From contig NZ_QAJI01000005.1 of the NCBI RefSeq assembly GCF_003852495.1, positions 495,644 to 530,217 of the forward strand: a stretch of DNA of 34,574 bases. Reading direction: 5' to 3'. Under the pieces are notes generated by a model. The model did not search any database, was not told where the DNA came from, and saw nothing but the letters and a program-made list of their open reading frames with translations. Made by a program: the position numbers and the translations under genes. Shown in pieces: positions 25,101-33,500 of this stretch; the stretch's first letter is position 1, and each line of letters begins with the position of its first letter. The stretch comes from Taibaiella sp. KBW10 (lineage in GTDB: Bacteria > Bacteroidota > Bacteroidia > Chitinophagales > Chitinophagaceae).

Positions 25101-25810
25101 TTGGCGATATGGAAATGCCGGTAGCGAAGCACCCGGATATTCCTAAAGTAGAACCCTGGACCTTATCGGAGCGGCTGGCCTTTGAGAAGGAGGTGATCGG
25201 GATCTACCTGAGCGGGCATCCTCTGGATAATTACAAATTTGAAATGAGCCATTATAATATTACATCACTGGCTGATATCGAAGATTTGGTAGACAAGCAA
25301 GTGCGGGTAATAGGCTTTATGAGCGATCCCAGACACTTGCTGACTAAGAAAGGGGATAAGTACGGTCGTTTTATCCTGAATGACTACAGCGGCTTTAAAG
25401 AGGTTAATTTGTGGAGAGAGGATTATGTGAAGTTTGGTAACTACCTATCAGAAGACCAAAAGGTGATGATGATTGGCCGGTATCAGGAGCAAAGGTTCCG
25501 TCCCGGTACTTTTGAATTTAAGATCAGCGAAATGATGCTGATGAGCGATGTGCGTAAGCGTTTTACCAAGGCCTTAAGGATCCGGTGTTCTATAGAGAAG
25601 GTGAATGCCGATTTTATCAAATACCTCTACGATAATTATGCCCATAATGATGGCGACTGCGAACTGGAAATCTTTGTCGTTAGTGATGAGACAGAGATTA
25701 AGCTAAAGTCTAACGGAACCAAAAGTGTTTTGCTCAACGATAGCCTGATCCATCACCTGGAAGAAATGAAAGAACAAAGTGTTTTGGACTATAAAGTAGT
25801 CTCTACCTAA
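22175..25810 (+). CDS. dnaE: DNA polymerase III alpha subunit
   Basis: This is the catalytic subunit of the replicative DNA polymerase. The 1211-residue length is normal for DnaE. The N-terminal PHP domain opens with FSHLHNHTQFSLLDGAS and AITDHGNMYG. The polymerase core has GFAGYFLIVSDFI, GPGRGSAAGSAVAY, and the metal-binding aspartates in PDIDTDFDD (429-437). Further blocks are GIHAAGIII, FQFESPGMQ, YRPGPLQYIPNFIKRKHG, YQEQVMLLSQ and HSTCYAFVAFQTAYLKAHYP. The C-terminal part has the helix-hairpin-helix region (FGLGALKGVGEAAV) and an OB fold (VRVIGFMSDPRHLLTKKGDKYGRF). No DnaQ-type exonuclease domain is fused. It starts with ATG at 22175 and converges on accD across a shared terminator. Confidence 0.97.
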   Translation: MQFSHLHNHTQFSLLDGASNIGKLYKKAQNDKMPAVAITDHGNMYGVFQFVSEAWKNTKVVGTDDQGNEIKEPIVKPIVGCEFYLVADRHKNKFTREEGRDKRYHQLFLAKNEKGYQNLTKLCSLGFMEGMYGKYPRIDKELVLKYHEGLIATTCCIGAEVPQAILYKSEAEAETLFKWWLDLFGEDYYVELQRHDMAEQVKVNEVLMRFAKKYNVPVIASNDSHYVEQEDYNAHDILLCINTGEKQATPTNKEFSDDGESRKGTRFAFWNDQFYFKNTQEMSTLFSDIPEALDNTQMIVDKIKPLQLKRDILLPHFKVPDEFNNDQDAFLMHLTWKGAHERYQEITPDIEERINFELFTIRTMGFAGYFLIVSDFIKAGRDLGVFIGPGRGSAAGSAVAYCIGITNIDPIKYNLLFERFLNPDRKSMPDIDTDFDDEGRQKVIDYVVDKYGRNQVAHIVTYGTMAAKMSIKDVARVLDYPLQDSNALAKLVPDKPGTKLSRVLHAPITTKEAKNGEKSLDEKEGYGPEDIENILKIREFYKGTDEASRVLHEAEKLEGSVRNTGIHAAGIIIAPKDLSDLIPVCTAKDVKLLITQYEGKIIEDAGVIKMDFLGLKTLSIIKDALALIKMNYNLDIDIDTIPLDDEETYKLYQRGDTNATFQFESPGMQKHLINLKPDKFADLIAMNALYRPGPLQYIPNFIKRKHGEEAISYDLPEMEEFLAETYGISVYQEQVMLLSQKLGGFSKGDADVLRKAMGKKDRYTLDKMKGKFIDGAIAKGLAADKLDKVWTDWEAFAQYAFNKSHSTCYAFVAFQTAYLKAHYPSEYMAAVMNNANSIEKITFFMEECQRMGLNVLGPDVNESLNGFSVNKEGVIRFGLGALKGVGEAAVVDIIEERTKGGPFESIFNLITRVNQRTVNKKSLESLAYGGGFDSFSNMHRAQYFHTLMDGETFLSKIIRFGQQVQAEASMSVSSLFGDMEMPVAKHPDIPKVEPWTLSERLAFEKEVIGIYLSGHPLDNYKFEMSHYNITSLADIEDLVDKQVRVIGFMSDPRHLLTKKGDKYGRFILNDYSGFKEVNLWREDYVKFGNYLSEDQKVMMIGRYQEQRFRPGTFEFKISEMMLMSDVRKRFTKALRIRCSIEKVNADFIKYLYDNYAHNDGDCELEIFVVSDETEIKLKSNGTKSVLLNDSLIHHLEEMKEQSVLDYKVVST

Positions 25811-25826
25811 TCGTAGAAGATTGACT

Positions 25827-25871
25827 GATACATAAAAAAGGATGCGCATCGCGCATCCTTTTTTATGTATC
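25827..25871. terminator. Bidirectional terminator between dnaE and accD
   Basis: A perfect 21-bp stem (25827-25847 with 25851-25871, core GGATGCGC) has an ATC loop and A6/T6 tracts. It lies 17 bases after each of the two converging stop codons. Confidence 0.92.
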
Positions 25872-25888
25872 TATTATTTCTTATTCTT

Positions 25889-26737
25889 TTATTTTGTTCC
25901 GAACCACTCAATGGTGTCCGTAAGTTTTTGCTTCAGGTCTTTGCGCTCAACCACAAAATCAAGGAACCCGTGATCTAAGAGGAATTCTGAACGCTGGAAC
26001 CCTGCAGGCAAGTCTTTACGGATCGTTTCTTTAATAATCCGTGGACCGGCAAAGCCAATCAAAGCTTTAGGCTCTGCGATATTGATATCGCCCAGCATCG
26101 CAAAAGAAGCGGTTACGCCTCCGGTAGTCGGATCGGTCAATAAAGAAATGTATGGTAATTTGGCATTGGCCAGCTGCGTTAATTTAGCAGAGGTTTTTGC
26201 CATTTGCATTAAAGAGAAGGCACTTTCCATCATACGGGCACCACCAGATTTACTGATGATCATAAAAGCATGTTTGTGCTTAATGGAATAATCAATTGCC
26301 CTGGATATTTTCTCTCCTACCACAGAACCCATAGAACCGCCGATAAAGTTGAAGTTCATACAGGCAATCACCAGCTTTTTGCCGTTAATCGTTCCTACAC
26401 CCACCGTCATGGCATCTTTAAGTCCGGTCTGTTTTTGAGCGGCCACCAATCTTGTTTCGTAAGGTTTTATATCCTCAAACTTTAAAAAGTCTTTGGGAGC
26501 AATATTACTGAAGAGTTCTTCAAACTTTCCTTCATCAAAAAGGATTCCGAAATACTCCGGTGCATTTATTCTATTGTGAAACTGGCATTTCGGGCATACA
26601 TACAAATTTTCAACCAAGACATCTGTCGTATAGGTTTCTTTGCATGAAGCGCACTTGTGCCACAGGCCATCCGGTACTTCTTTCTTCTCTTTCGTGTCGG
26701 TAGAAATACCTTTTGAAATTCTTTTAAACCAAGTCAT
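25889..26737 (-). CDS. accD: Acetyl-CoA carboxylase carboxyltransferase subunit beta
   Basis: AccD with AccA transfers the carboxyl group from carboxybiotin to acetyl-CoA, the first step of fatty-acid synthesis. The 282-residue protein has the N-terminal zinc ribbon (Cys29, 32, 48, 51 in CASCKETY and [11 protein letters not shown]). The crotonase-like carboxyltransferase core follows, with [50 protein letters not shown] and [38 protein letters not shown]. It is cytoplasmic. accA is not in the window. A -7-like box (26777-26784) and a 13-nt inverted repeat (26794-26806) precede it. Confidence 0.97.
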   Translation of the reverse strand: MTWFKRISKGISTDTKEKKEVPDGLWHKCASCKETYTTDVLVENLYVCPKCQFHNRINAPEYFGILFDEGKFEELFSNIAPKDFLKFEDIKPYETRLVAAQKQTGLKDAMTVGVGTINGKKLVIACMNFNFIGGSMGSVVGEKISRAIDYSIKHKHAFMIISKSGGARMMESAFSLMQMAKTSAKLTQLANAKLPYISLLTDPTTGGVTASFAMLGDINIAEPKALIGFAGPRIIKETIRKDLPAGFQRSEFLLDHGFLDFVVERKDLKQKLTDTIEWFGTK

Positions 26738-26776
26738 ATTATTTCAGTATCTGAACGATTGTTAATATTGAGCCTG

Positions 26777-26806
26777 CAAAGATAATAGTTTCTGAGTTGA
26801 CAACTC
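26777..26806 (-). promoter_or_regulatory. accD promoter candidate with overlapping palindrome
   Basis: On the minus strand TATCTTTG (26777-26784) lies 39 bases upstream of the accD ATG. A TTG 16 bases further upstream falls within the inverted repeat GAGTTGTCAACTC (26794-26806), a possible operator. Confidence 0.45.
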
Positions 26807-27498
26807 TATTTATCAAAAACTAATTTGAAACCTACCCCATGCATGGTTTGCAGCTCCACCCCTTCTATGCCTTTAATGTATTTTCTTACTTTGGTCATAA
26901 ATACATCCATGCTTCTGCCCAGGAAATAATCATCCTTTCCCCATACATTCATCAGGATGTCTTCCCGCTTCAAGACCATATTCTTGTTCTGAATCAGGTA
27001 TTTAAAAAGATCTGCTTCTTTTTGGGTCAATTGTTGGGGATGCCCCTGATTCACTAACTGTAAATTATCGTAATCAAAAGAGCTATTGTTGCCCAACTCG
27101 ATTTTTTCATCTAAAACTTTATCATCTTTTGATCTTTTGAGGAATACCTCAATTCTCAGAAGCAACTCTTCCATATTGAACGGCTTGACGATATAATCAT
27201 CTCCACCCGCTTTAAATCCTGCGATTTTGTCCTCATCCATGTTTTTGGCGGTCAGGAACAAAATAGGGATTTTGTTATTTTTCTGTCTGATGAGACTTGC
27301 CAATGCCATACCATCTTTTTTGGGGAGCATTACATCCAGCAAACAGATATCTATATTTTGGCGCATAAAGGTTTGCCAACCGCTTTCTCCATCACTACAT
27401 AACAATACTTCGTATCCATTATCTTCAAGATTGTCCTTGACAACGAATCCTAAAGATGCATCATCCTCTACCAATAAAATCTTCGCTTTAAAACTCAT
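26806..27498 (-). CDS. OmpR/PhoB-type response regulator, RprY-like
   Basis: The 230-residue two-component regulator has a receiver domain with the acidic pocket EDD (11-13), phospho-acceptor Asp55 in LLDVMLPKKDG, Thr83 (LTAKN) and Lys105 (VKPF). All the key residues are present. A C-terminal winged helix of the OmpR type (about 135-228) ends in FMTKVRKYIKGIEGVELQTMHGVGFKLVF. The overall sequence resembles RprY of Bacteroides and Porphyromonas. No histidine kinase gene is adjacent, so it is an orphan by position. It starts with ATG at 27498, with a TAAATTTG box at 27524-27531. It is divergent from the OmpA-like gene across 234 bases. Confidence 0.9.
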   Translation of the reverse strand: MSFKAKILLVEDDASLGFVVKDNLEDNGYEVLLCSDGESGWQTFMRQNIDICLLDVMLPKKDGMALASLIRQKNNKIPILFLTAKNMDEDKIAGFKAGGDDYIVKPFNMEELLLRIEVFLKRSKDDKVLDEKIELGNNSSFDYDNLQLVNQGHPQQLTQKEADLFKYLIQNKNMVLKREDILMNVWGKDDYFLGRSMDVFMTKVRKYIKGIEGVELQTMHGVGFKLVFDK

Positions 27499-27523
27499 AC
27501 CTTTATTTGAAAAATGTTCGTAG

Positions 27524-27531
27524 CAAATTTA
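27524..27531 (-). promoter_or_regulatory. Possible -7 box of the response regulator gene
   Basis: TAAATTTG on the minus strand matches TAnnTTTG, 25 bases upstream of the ATG. No -33 TTG is evident. Confidence 0.45.
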
Positions 27532-27579
27532 ATTAAAAATAATATTTCAGCGCATTTTTTTCCATTGAAGATCATAAAG

Positions 27580-27597
27580 TTGTGTTACGGTACACAA
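27580..27597. repeat. Inverted repeat in the regulator/OmpA-like divergent region
   Basis: TTGTGT and ACACAA arms are separated by 6 bases (18 nt in total), placed between the two divergent promoter candidates. It could be a binding site for a regulator; this is inferred from symmetry and position only. Confidence 0.3.
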
Positions 27598-27700
27598 AGA
27601 ACCTACTTTCTGTAAATTAGTACTTGTTAATAAGGTGTAAACCACTTATTATGAATGGTAAATACTTAATTCATTTCTCTTTTAAATGACATATTCCATG

Positions 27701-27708
27701 TAGCTTTG
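27701..27708 (+). promoter_or_regulatory. Possible -7 box of the OmpA-like gene
   Basis: TAGCTTTG matches TAnnTTTG, 24 bases upstream of the ATG at 27733. No -33 TTG lies at the normal distance. Confidence 0.45.
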
Positions 27709-27732
27709 TTATAACCTTAAAATTTAACTTTT

Positions 27733-30024
27733 ATGATGAAAAAAATTACACTATCCACACTGGCGATAGCGGCATTGACTCCGGCCCTGTTTGCCCAAAA
27801 TTACCTAGGTGTTGCAACGGGTAATTACCTTCCTACAAAATCTGTTTTCCTGAATCCAGCGCTTATCGGCGACTCCAGGGTAAAATGGTCTGTCGATATC
27901 ATATCGATCAATGGGGGCATCGATCAAAACTACGGTACCATCAACTCTTCAGGAATTCTCAAAAAACTGATCCGGAAAGAAGGTGATTTTAACATTGGTG
28001 ATATTGTATCGAAAGGTAATACCAAAACATTTGACATTAATGGCCCTTTAGTTGGGGTAAATGTATTGAATATCTATGCAAACTTTAAAGACAAGCATAG
28101 TTTCGCCCTTACCAACAGAGTGCGTTTTGCCAACCAGCTCAGAGATTATAATTCTGCTTTTTTCAGTACCATATTCGCAAAAAACAACGGAAACGTATCG
28201 GTGAATGCGACCAATATGAATTTCAATATCAATGCCTGGACCGAAACGGGCCTGACGTATGCCACGGAACTGTTCAAAAATAAAAACAATTCCTTGTCCG
28301 TAGGACTTACCGTTCGCTACCTGGCTGGTCTGGGATATGGCGGTAACAGTGTGCAGTCTATTGTAGGTAACTATACAGAGGCCAATAAAACGGTGACCGT
28401 ACAAAGCCTGAATATGAATGCCTCTACCAATGTATATAATTCCGATGTACTGAACGGTAACTATAGTGAATTGTTTAAGTCGATGTTTAATGGGAAGTCG
28501 GCAGGCGTAGGTGGTGATATCGGATTTGTGTACGAGTGGCGTCCGAATGCCTCAAAATATACCTACGAGATGGATGGTCAAACCGATCGTAGAAACCCGG
28601 AAAAGGATCTGTACAAATTACGCTTATCTGCGGCGGTAACCGATATCGGAGCCATCAATTATAAAGATTCCAGAAACTATGGCGTCAGTGGTTCGGGAAG
28701 CTTAAACGTAGATAGTTTGGGCGATAAGTTTCAGAATTACGATAACCTGAAAAGTTACCTTAATTCCAGAGGTTTCTCCGTAAATGAAGGTAGCCCTGTG
28801 AAAACGAAAATCATGATGCCGACTAGTTTCGTCTTCGGAGCTGATTTGAACCTGGACAAAGGGTTCTTCGTAAATGCCACCTTTATCGGCTCTTTGCAAA
28901 AACCGGCCTATACAGCACACAGCCCTTATAACTTTTCTCAAATAACCGTTACCCCTCGCTTTGAAAACAGGGTGGTAACCGTTGGCGTACCGCTAACCTA
29001 CAATTTTACTTCTGAAAGTATGAAGGCTGGTTTGGGCATAAGAGTGAGCGGTTTGTACCTGGGTACTGACGATGGTTTGGCCTTACTCGGTAGCAATAAG
29101 GCTAAAGGGGCCAATTTCTATTTTGGATTGCAAGTGCCTTTCAACAAGCGTAAACTGAAAGACCGCGATGGTGATAAAGTATCCAATAAAATGGATAAAT
29201 GTCCTGGCGAAGCAGGTCTGTGGGAAGACAGAGGTTGTAAACCTCTCGACAGAGATAAAGATGGTATCGTAGATTCTTTGGATAAATGTCCGGATATTCC
29301 GGGTGTGTCTACCGCACAAGGTTGCCCGGATGCAGATCTGGATGGCGTTGCAGATGGAGAAGATCTTTGTCCTAACGAAGCGGGTAGCCTAGCAACTAAA
29401 GGTTGTCCTGATCGCGATGGTGATGGCATTGCCGATAAAGATGATAAGTGTCCTGATGTAGCCGGTTTAGCACAATTCCAAGGTTGTAATGATACCGATG
29501 GCGATGGCATTGCCGATTGGGAAGATAAGTGTCCTAATAATGCCGGTCCTGCGGCACAACAAGGTTGCCCGGATACGGATAATGACGGTATTGCCGACTA
29601 TCTGGATAAATGTCCTACAGTGCCGGGTACTGTTGAAAATCATGGCTGTCCAGAGATAAGGGCAGAAGTGAAAAAACGCCTGGCCTTTGCCGCAACGGCA
29701 ATCCAGTTTGAAACAGGTAAGGCAGTGGTTAAGAAAACCTCTTATAAATTGCTGGACGAAATCGTTAGTATTTTAAATGAGTATACCGACTATAATATGA
29801 GTATCGAAGGGCATACCGATAATGTAGGTAAAGCCGATCGTAACTTAGAATTGTCGAAACAACGCGCCGCGGCTGTAAAAGCATACTTTGTAGAAAAAGG
29901 TATTGCCGAAGGCCGTTTAACGACTGATGGATTTGGTTTGGAAAGACCTAAAGCTTCTAATAAAACCGCTGCCGGCCGTGCGCAAAACCGCCGTGTAGAA
30001 ATGGATTTAAAATTAGCAGACTAA
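27733..30024 (+). CDS. Outer-membrane protein: DUF5723 barrel, TSP3 repeats, OmpA domain
   Basis: The 763-residue protein has three parts after a signal peptide (cut near ALFAQ). Residues about 22-470 form a beta-rich domain of the DUF5723 type (NYLPTKSVFLNPALIGDSRVKW at its start), probably a barrel in the outer membrane. Residues about 477-640 contain six thrombospondin type 3 calcium-binding repeats of the form DxDxDGIxDxxDKCPxxxGxxxxxGCP, with paired cysteines. Residues about 651-760 are an OmpA-like peptidoglycan-binding domain (IQFETGKAVVKKTSYKLLDEI, IEGHTDNVG, LSKQRAAAVKAYFVEKGI, NRRVEM). It should link the outer membrane to the cell wall through a calcium-stiffened rod. It is monocistronic with its own promoter box and terminator. 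The divergent RprY-like gene is a natural candidate regulator. Confidence 0.93.
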   Translation: MMKKITLSTLAIAALTPALFAQNYLGVATGNYLPTKSVFLNPALIGDSRVKWSVDIISINGGIDQNYGTINSSGILKKLIRKEGDFNIGDIVSKGNTKTFDINGPLVGVNVLNIYANFKDKHSFALTNRVRFANQLRDYNSAFFSTIFAKNNGNVSVNATNMNFNINAWTETGLTYATELFKNKNNSLSVGLTVRYLAGLGYGGNSVQSIVGNYTEANKTVTVQSLNMNASTNVYNSDVLNGNYSELFKSMFNGKSAGVGGDIGFVYEWRPNASKYTYEMDGQTDRRNPEKDLYKLRLSAAVTDIGAINYKDSRNYGVSGSGSLNVDSLGDKFQNYDNLKSYLNSRGFSVNEGSPVKTKIMMPTSFVFGADLNLDKGFFVNATFIGSLQKPAYTAHSPYNFSQITVTPRFENRVVTVGVPLTYNFTSESMKAGLGIRVSGLYLGTDDGLALLGSNKAKGANFYFGLQVPFNKRKLKDRDGDKVSNKMDKCPGEAGLWEDRGCKPLDRDKDGIVDSLDKCPDIPGVSTAQGCPDADLDGVADGEDLCPNEAGSLATKGCPDRDGDGIADKDDKCPDVAGLAQFQGCNDTDGDGIADWEDKCPNNAGPAAQQGCPDTDNDGIADYLDKCPTVPGTVENHGCPEIRAEVKKRLAFAATAIQFETGKAVVKKTSYKLLDEIVSILNEYTDYNMSIEGHTDNVGKADRNLELSKQRAAAVKAYFVEKGIAEGRLTTDGFGLERPKASNKTAAGRAQNRRVEMDLKLAD
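29161..29652 (+). repeat. Six TSP3 repeat units within the OmpA-like gene
   Basis: The coding sequence repeats a motif of about 27 codons six times, each with DxDxDG and a DKCP/DLCP...GC core. Near-identical codons in several units (for example GATGGCATTGCCGAT occurring twice) indicate fairly recent duplication. The repeat also creates a long open frame on the minus strand that is not a gene. Confidence 0.85.
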
Positions 30025-30052
30025 GCGAATTCTCAAGCCTAAATGATCTGAC

Positions 30053-30091
30053 AAAAGAGTTGCGCGCCGCTATGCGGCGCGCAACTCTTTT
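30053..30091. terminator. Terminator of the OmpA-like gene
   Basis: A perfect 18-bp stem (30053-30070 with 30074-30091) has a TAT loop, a GC-rich centre and A4/T4 outer tracts, 28 bases after the stop codon. The inner 27 nt are identical to 21437-21463. Confidence 0.92.
30059..30085. repeat. 27-nt shared palindromic core, copy 2
   Basis: Identical to 21437-21463. Outside the core the arms differ from copy 1 but still pair (GA/TC here against GT/AC there), so the structure is kept while the sequence changes. Confidence 0.9.
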
Positions 30092-30462
30092 ATGTTATTA
30101 GGAGATACTTTCTGGAAACGATTAATTTAGGCTTAGTTGTCGTTCGAAAAGCGTGATTGAATATTTTCTCAGGTATACAAATGATGCAACTACTTAATAA
30201 ACTGTTAAATGTGTTTCCAATGGACGACAGCGTTTCTTTTGCATTTCGGTTTCTGTAACATATTAAAGAAGGCGAGGATTGATGTTATTTAATCAAACAG
30301 ATGCATTTTATTTATACCTATAATGAATGTTAATACCGAAAATGCCTTTGCGCACTTTTGAAGACCGACTACATCGTAAGAAGCTGATACCTTGTAGCGT
30401 GTAATTTTATTTTCGGGGACTGTAACCTGATTGATGGATGAATATAAAATTGATATTCATAA

Positions 30463-30499
30463 AAACAGGGTCTGTCTCAATAAGAGACAGACCCTGTTT
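30463..30499 (-). terminator. Terminator of the large T9SS protein gene
   Basis: A perfect 16-bp stem (30463-30478 with 30484-30499, core CAGGGTCTGTCTC) has a 5-nt loop. On the minus strand it is followed by a T-tract. It lies 21 bases beyond the stop codon at 30521. Confidence 0.88.
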
Positions 30500-30520
30500 G
30501 ATTACATGCGTGTTATGCTT

Positions 30521-33500
30521 CTATTTTTTGACAATCTTCACTACGCTTTCCGCATTATTGATCCGGATAAGATAAGCTCCTGCAGCTAATGAAGAAACAT
30601 TAGTTTGTTTATTGACGAACTTACCTTGCAATACCAGCTGGCCAGCCATATTGTATACCTGATAGTAATAATCCTTATCATCGCTAGCGTTGATACTCAG
30701 GATATCATTAACCGGATTGGGGAATACAATCAACTTATGTGCCTGCACCATATTGCTTACCTCATGTGGGCTAAATCTGTTCTCTGGCATTAGTGTAGCA
30801 CCTGTGGGCACCGGTATGGCATTCGGGTCATAACGCCCTATTTCATTGCCGTTACTGCCGTAGTTGATCTTTGCACAACGGCAAGCCATAGCCTGGTGTG
30901 GCGCAACACCAATCCCGGTCTGCATTTTGCCATACCGGATCATCAAGGCTATCGCATTTACGCCCATGAGATCGCCCATAGCAGCAGTCCAGGCGCCGAT
31001 TCTGGGGAAATTATTGGATACACCCACACCCGCTTCGCCACGTATCCCGGTTACCGGGTAATTGCCGATACTATAGATAGGATCGTCGAACAGATACCCA
31101 GCCCATCCAGAACTATTTGTATAAGTAGATAGTCGTCCTTTGTAAGACTGGGAAGCGGCGCCTGTGATCACGGTATTAGTCCCATCCCACCTCTGGTCTA
31201 CACCCATAATGCCATCTGTTCTTACCGGATCTGCTATTTTTCCTAAATACCAGGGAGAAGTACCCTTTACGCCGTTGCTTACTTGTGTGTTATACGCCTG
31301 ATTGAGAAAGGAAAAAGATACGTCTGGAACTCTCCATCCGTCAGGACAAGGGTCATACGGAGATTTTTCCATAGCATGTCCCCAACGGCCCGCTTCTAGA
31401 CCGGGCTCATTGCTGATCCAATCTTGTGTTGCACCGTCATTGTACAGGTATGTCAACGGGTTTTCTACGGAATACTTAAGTATCCTTCCGATTTTTACAT
31501 ATCGCTTATCGTTGCCAGCTATGGCACCCGCACCATATACGGAGAACAGTTGCGTAAAATTGGTATTGTATTGTCCTGCATTAATCGTGCCGCCATTCCT
31601 GATAATGGATAACTGATCTAGGAAGGTCGGAATCGGATCTTTTCTTCCCCATTGGTAGTGTAATCCCATTGCCTTTTTACCCATTGCGGGCTCCATAGCC
31701 GTATTGCTCGGCATAGCGATCAAAGCGCCCATGTTCCGGTCCATAAATTCCGTTACGAGGGGCGGTGTCAAACAGTTATTAGTAGCATCAATAATTTGTC
31801 CGCTGGAAGGGCTTGACTGATAAGGGTCTTCTGTTTTATAAGGGGCCAATGCAACCGGCACTGTTTCCGGCGCCCAAATATGCCAACTCCAGATCACAGG
31901 GTCGGCAGAAGTGCCATTACTACCCACATGCAGGGCAATAACGGCATTGCCGGTTTGTCCCTGGGTTAAAGAAACCACCATTTCGCTGCTGCCGATCGCC
32001 GTGTTGTTCAGCGAAACATTATTGATCAGACTATTATTGGTAGACCAATATACACTTATCGAAGGCTGCCCCTGAGGCAGCTGATGTTGCTCGGATAGGA
32101 ATAACTTATACATGGCATATGCTTTACGCAGGTTGATCCTCTTTTCAGTAACTGTATTGGTCATAACGATATAACTATTGGCATCTTTGATCCAGTGCTT
32201 CAAGGTATCTGCATTATCCGTTTTATCGGAACTGTTTACAGATGCAATAAACTCCGTTTCAAAATTGCCTAGGTACTTTTCGTTAGGATCGCGCATACAC
32301 CGTACCGTACCTGCCCCTTTAGATGGAGCGATCTGTGCTACATTAAATCTATATTTAGCCTGCGTCGGATATTTGTAATAATCAGAAACAAAGCCCATAT
32401 TTCTTCCGGATGCACTGTCGTATACCGATAAAGTTGCGGTGGCCGTACCTGCTGTAGAAAGCCAATTGATATAAGCTAATTTAGGCGTAGATGTTACATA
32501 ATCTGCAACCTCATTAGGCCCTGTAAAGACATAAGCTCCGGAAAGCGGGAATACGCCGATGTTCCGGTCATTCTGTGCTGAAAAATCATAACCCAGAGAT
32601 GGATACACTTTCACGTTATTCAGGATAGGGTTAACCGTGTTTACATGGAACTTCGAATTGTCTGTTGGGTCATCATTTTCCCAGCTTCCGTTTCTGCCCC
32701 AAGGGCTTGAAAGGTTTTCTTGGCCACCTGCAGCGATACTTCCATAGTGTGATGGAATCCTCCAGCCGCAGGGACAGGGATCGTACGGAGATTTTAATTC
32801 ATAGGATTTGGTGTCCGCGGCAACTGCGGTATCAGTAGTATATACCTTGGACCACTTGCCCTTCCGGTTATCGGACCATAGGTCCCAGTTGACAATGCGG
32901 TATATGTCGGTGTTGGCAACTTTGTAGGGCTGATCGGAAAACCAATGCCCGAATCTTGACAGGAAAGTAATGGCCTTCAGCGGATTTTTTATGGAGTACC
33001 TGATATTCTGTGCCACCTCTGTATGACTGCCGGGATTGTCGTAGGGACGCATCATCCAGCCGAAAGGCAGGTTTGTGTTCTGCGTAAACTCGGCACCCCT
33101 GAAGGTGCCTGCAGCGCCGTTGATCTCGTAGCCTGTACCGTCTTTATAGTACATGGGCGGCAATGGATCCTTCCTTCCCCATTGATACATCAGTCCTGCG
33201 GACTTGTTCCAGTCGTTCCCTAAAAAGGCAGCGTTGGTTGCGCCCAGGTTCCGGTTCATCCATTGAAATGTGTAAGGAGATCCGTCCCTGTTCGTTACTT
33301 GGTCTAAGGGAATATTGTTCTTATCCGTTTCGAAACCCTGCCGGTAGGTAGACCCGTTCGCGTCCACATCATCGGTTACCCACACATGCCAGCTCCAGTA
33401 GATAGGGTCGGTGTTATTGTTATTGGTACCCGCATGGAAAGTAACAAGCGCATTACCTTCTTTGTGTTCTTTATTGACAAGTACTTTGACTTTTGCGTTT

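Larger units (their letters stand above)
30025..30520. other. Intergenic region of about 500 bases between converging genes
   Basis: The longest gap without a gene in the window. It holds a terminator at each end (30053-30091 and 30463-30499) and a short inverted repeat ATGAATAT/ATATTCAT (30438-30460). In the roughly 370 bases between, I find no tRNA, no convincing reading frame and no TAnnTTTG box on either strand. A small RNA cannot be excluded. Confidence 0.6.

Noticed and set aside
29118-29510. 130-codon open frame on the minus strand
   Set aside because: It lies wholly inside the TSP3 repeat region of the OmpA-like gene; the periodic, Ser/Pro-rich product is an artefact of the repeats on the other strand.
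30092-30462. Possible small RNA in the long intergenic region
   Set aside because: No promoter box, no strong internal hairpin and no sequence pattern beyond the two flanking terminators support it.
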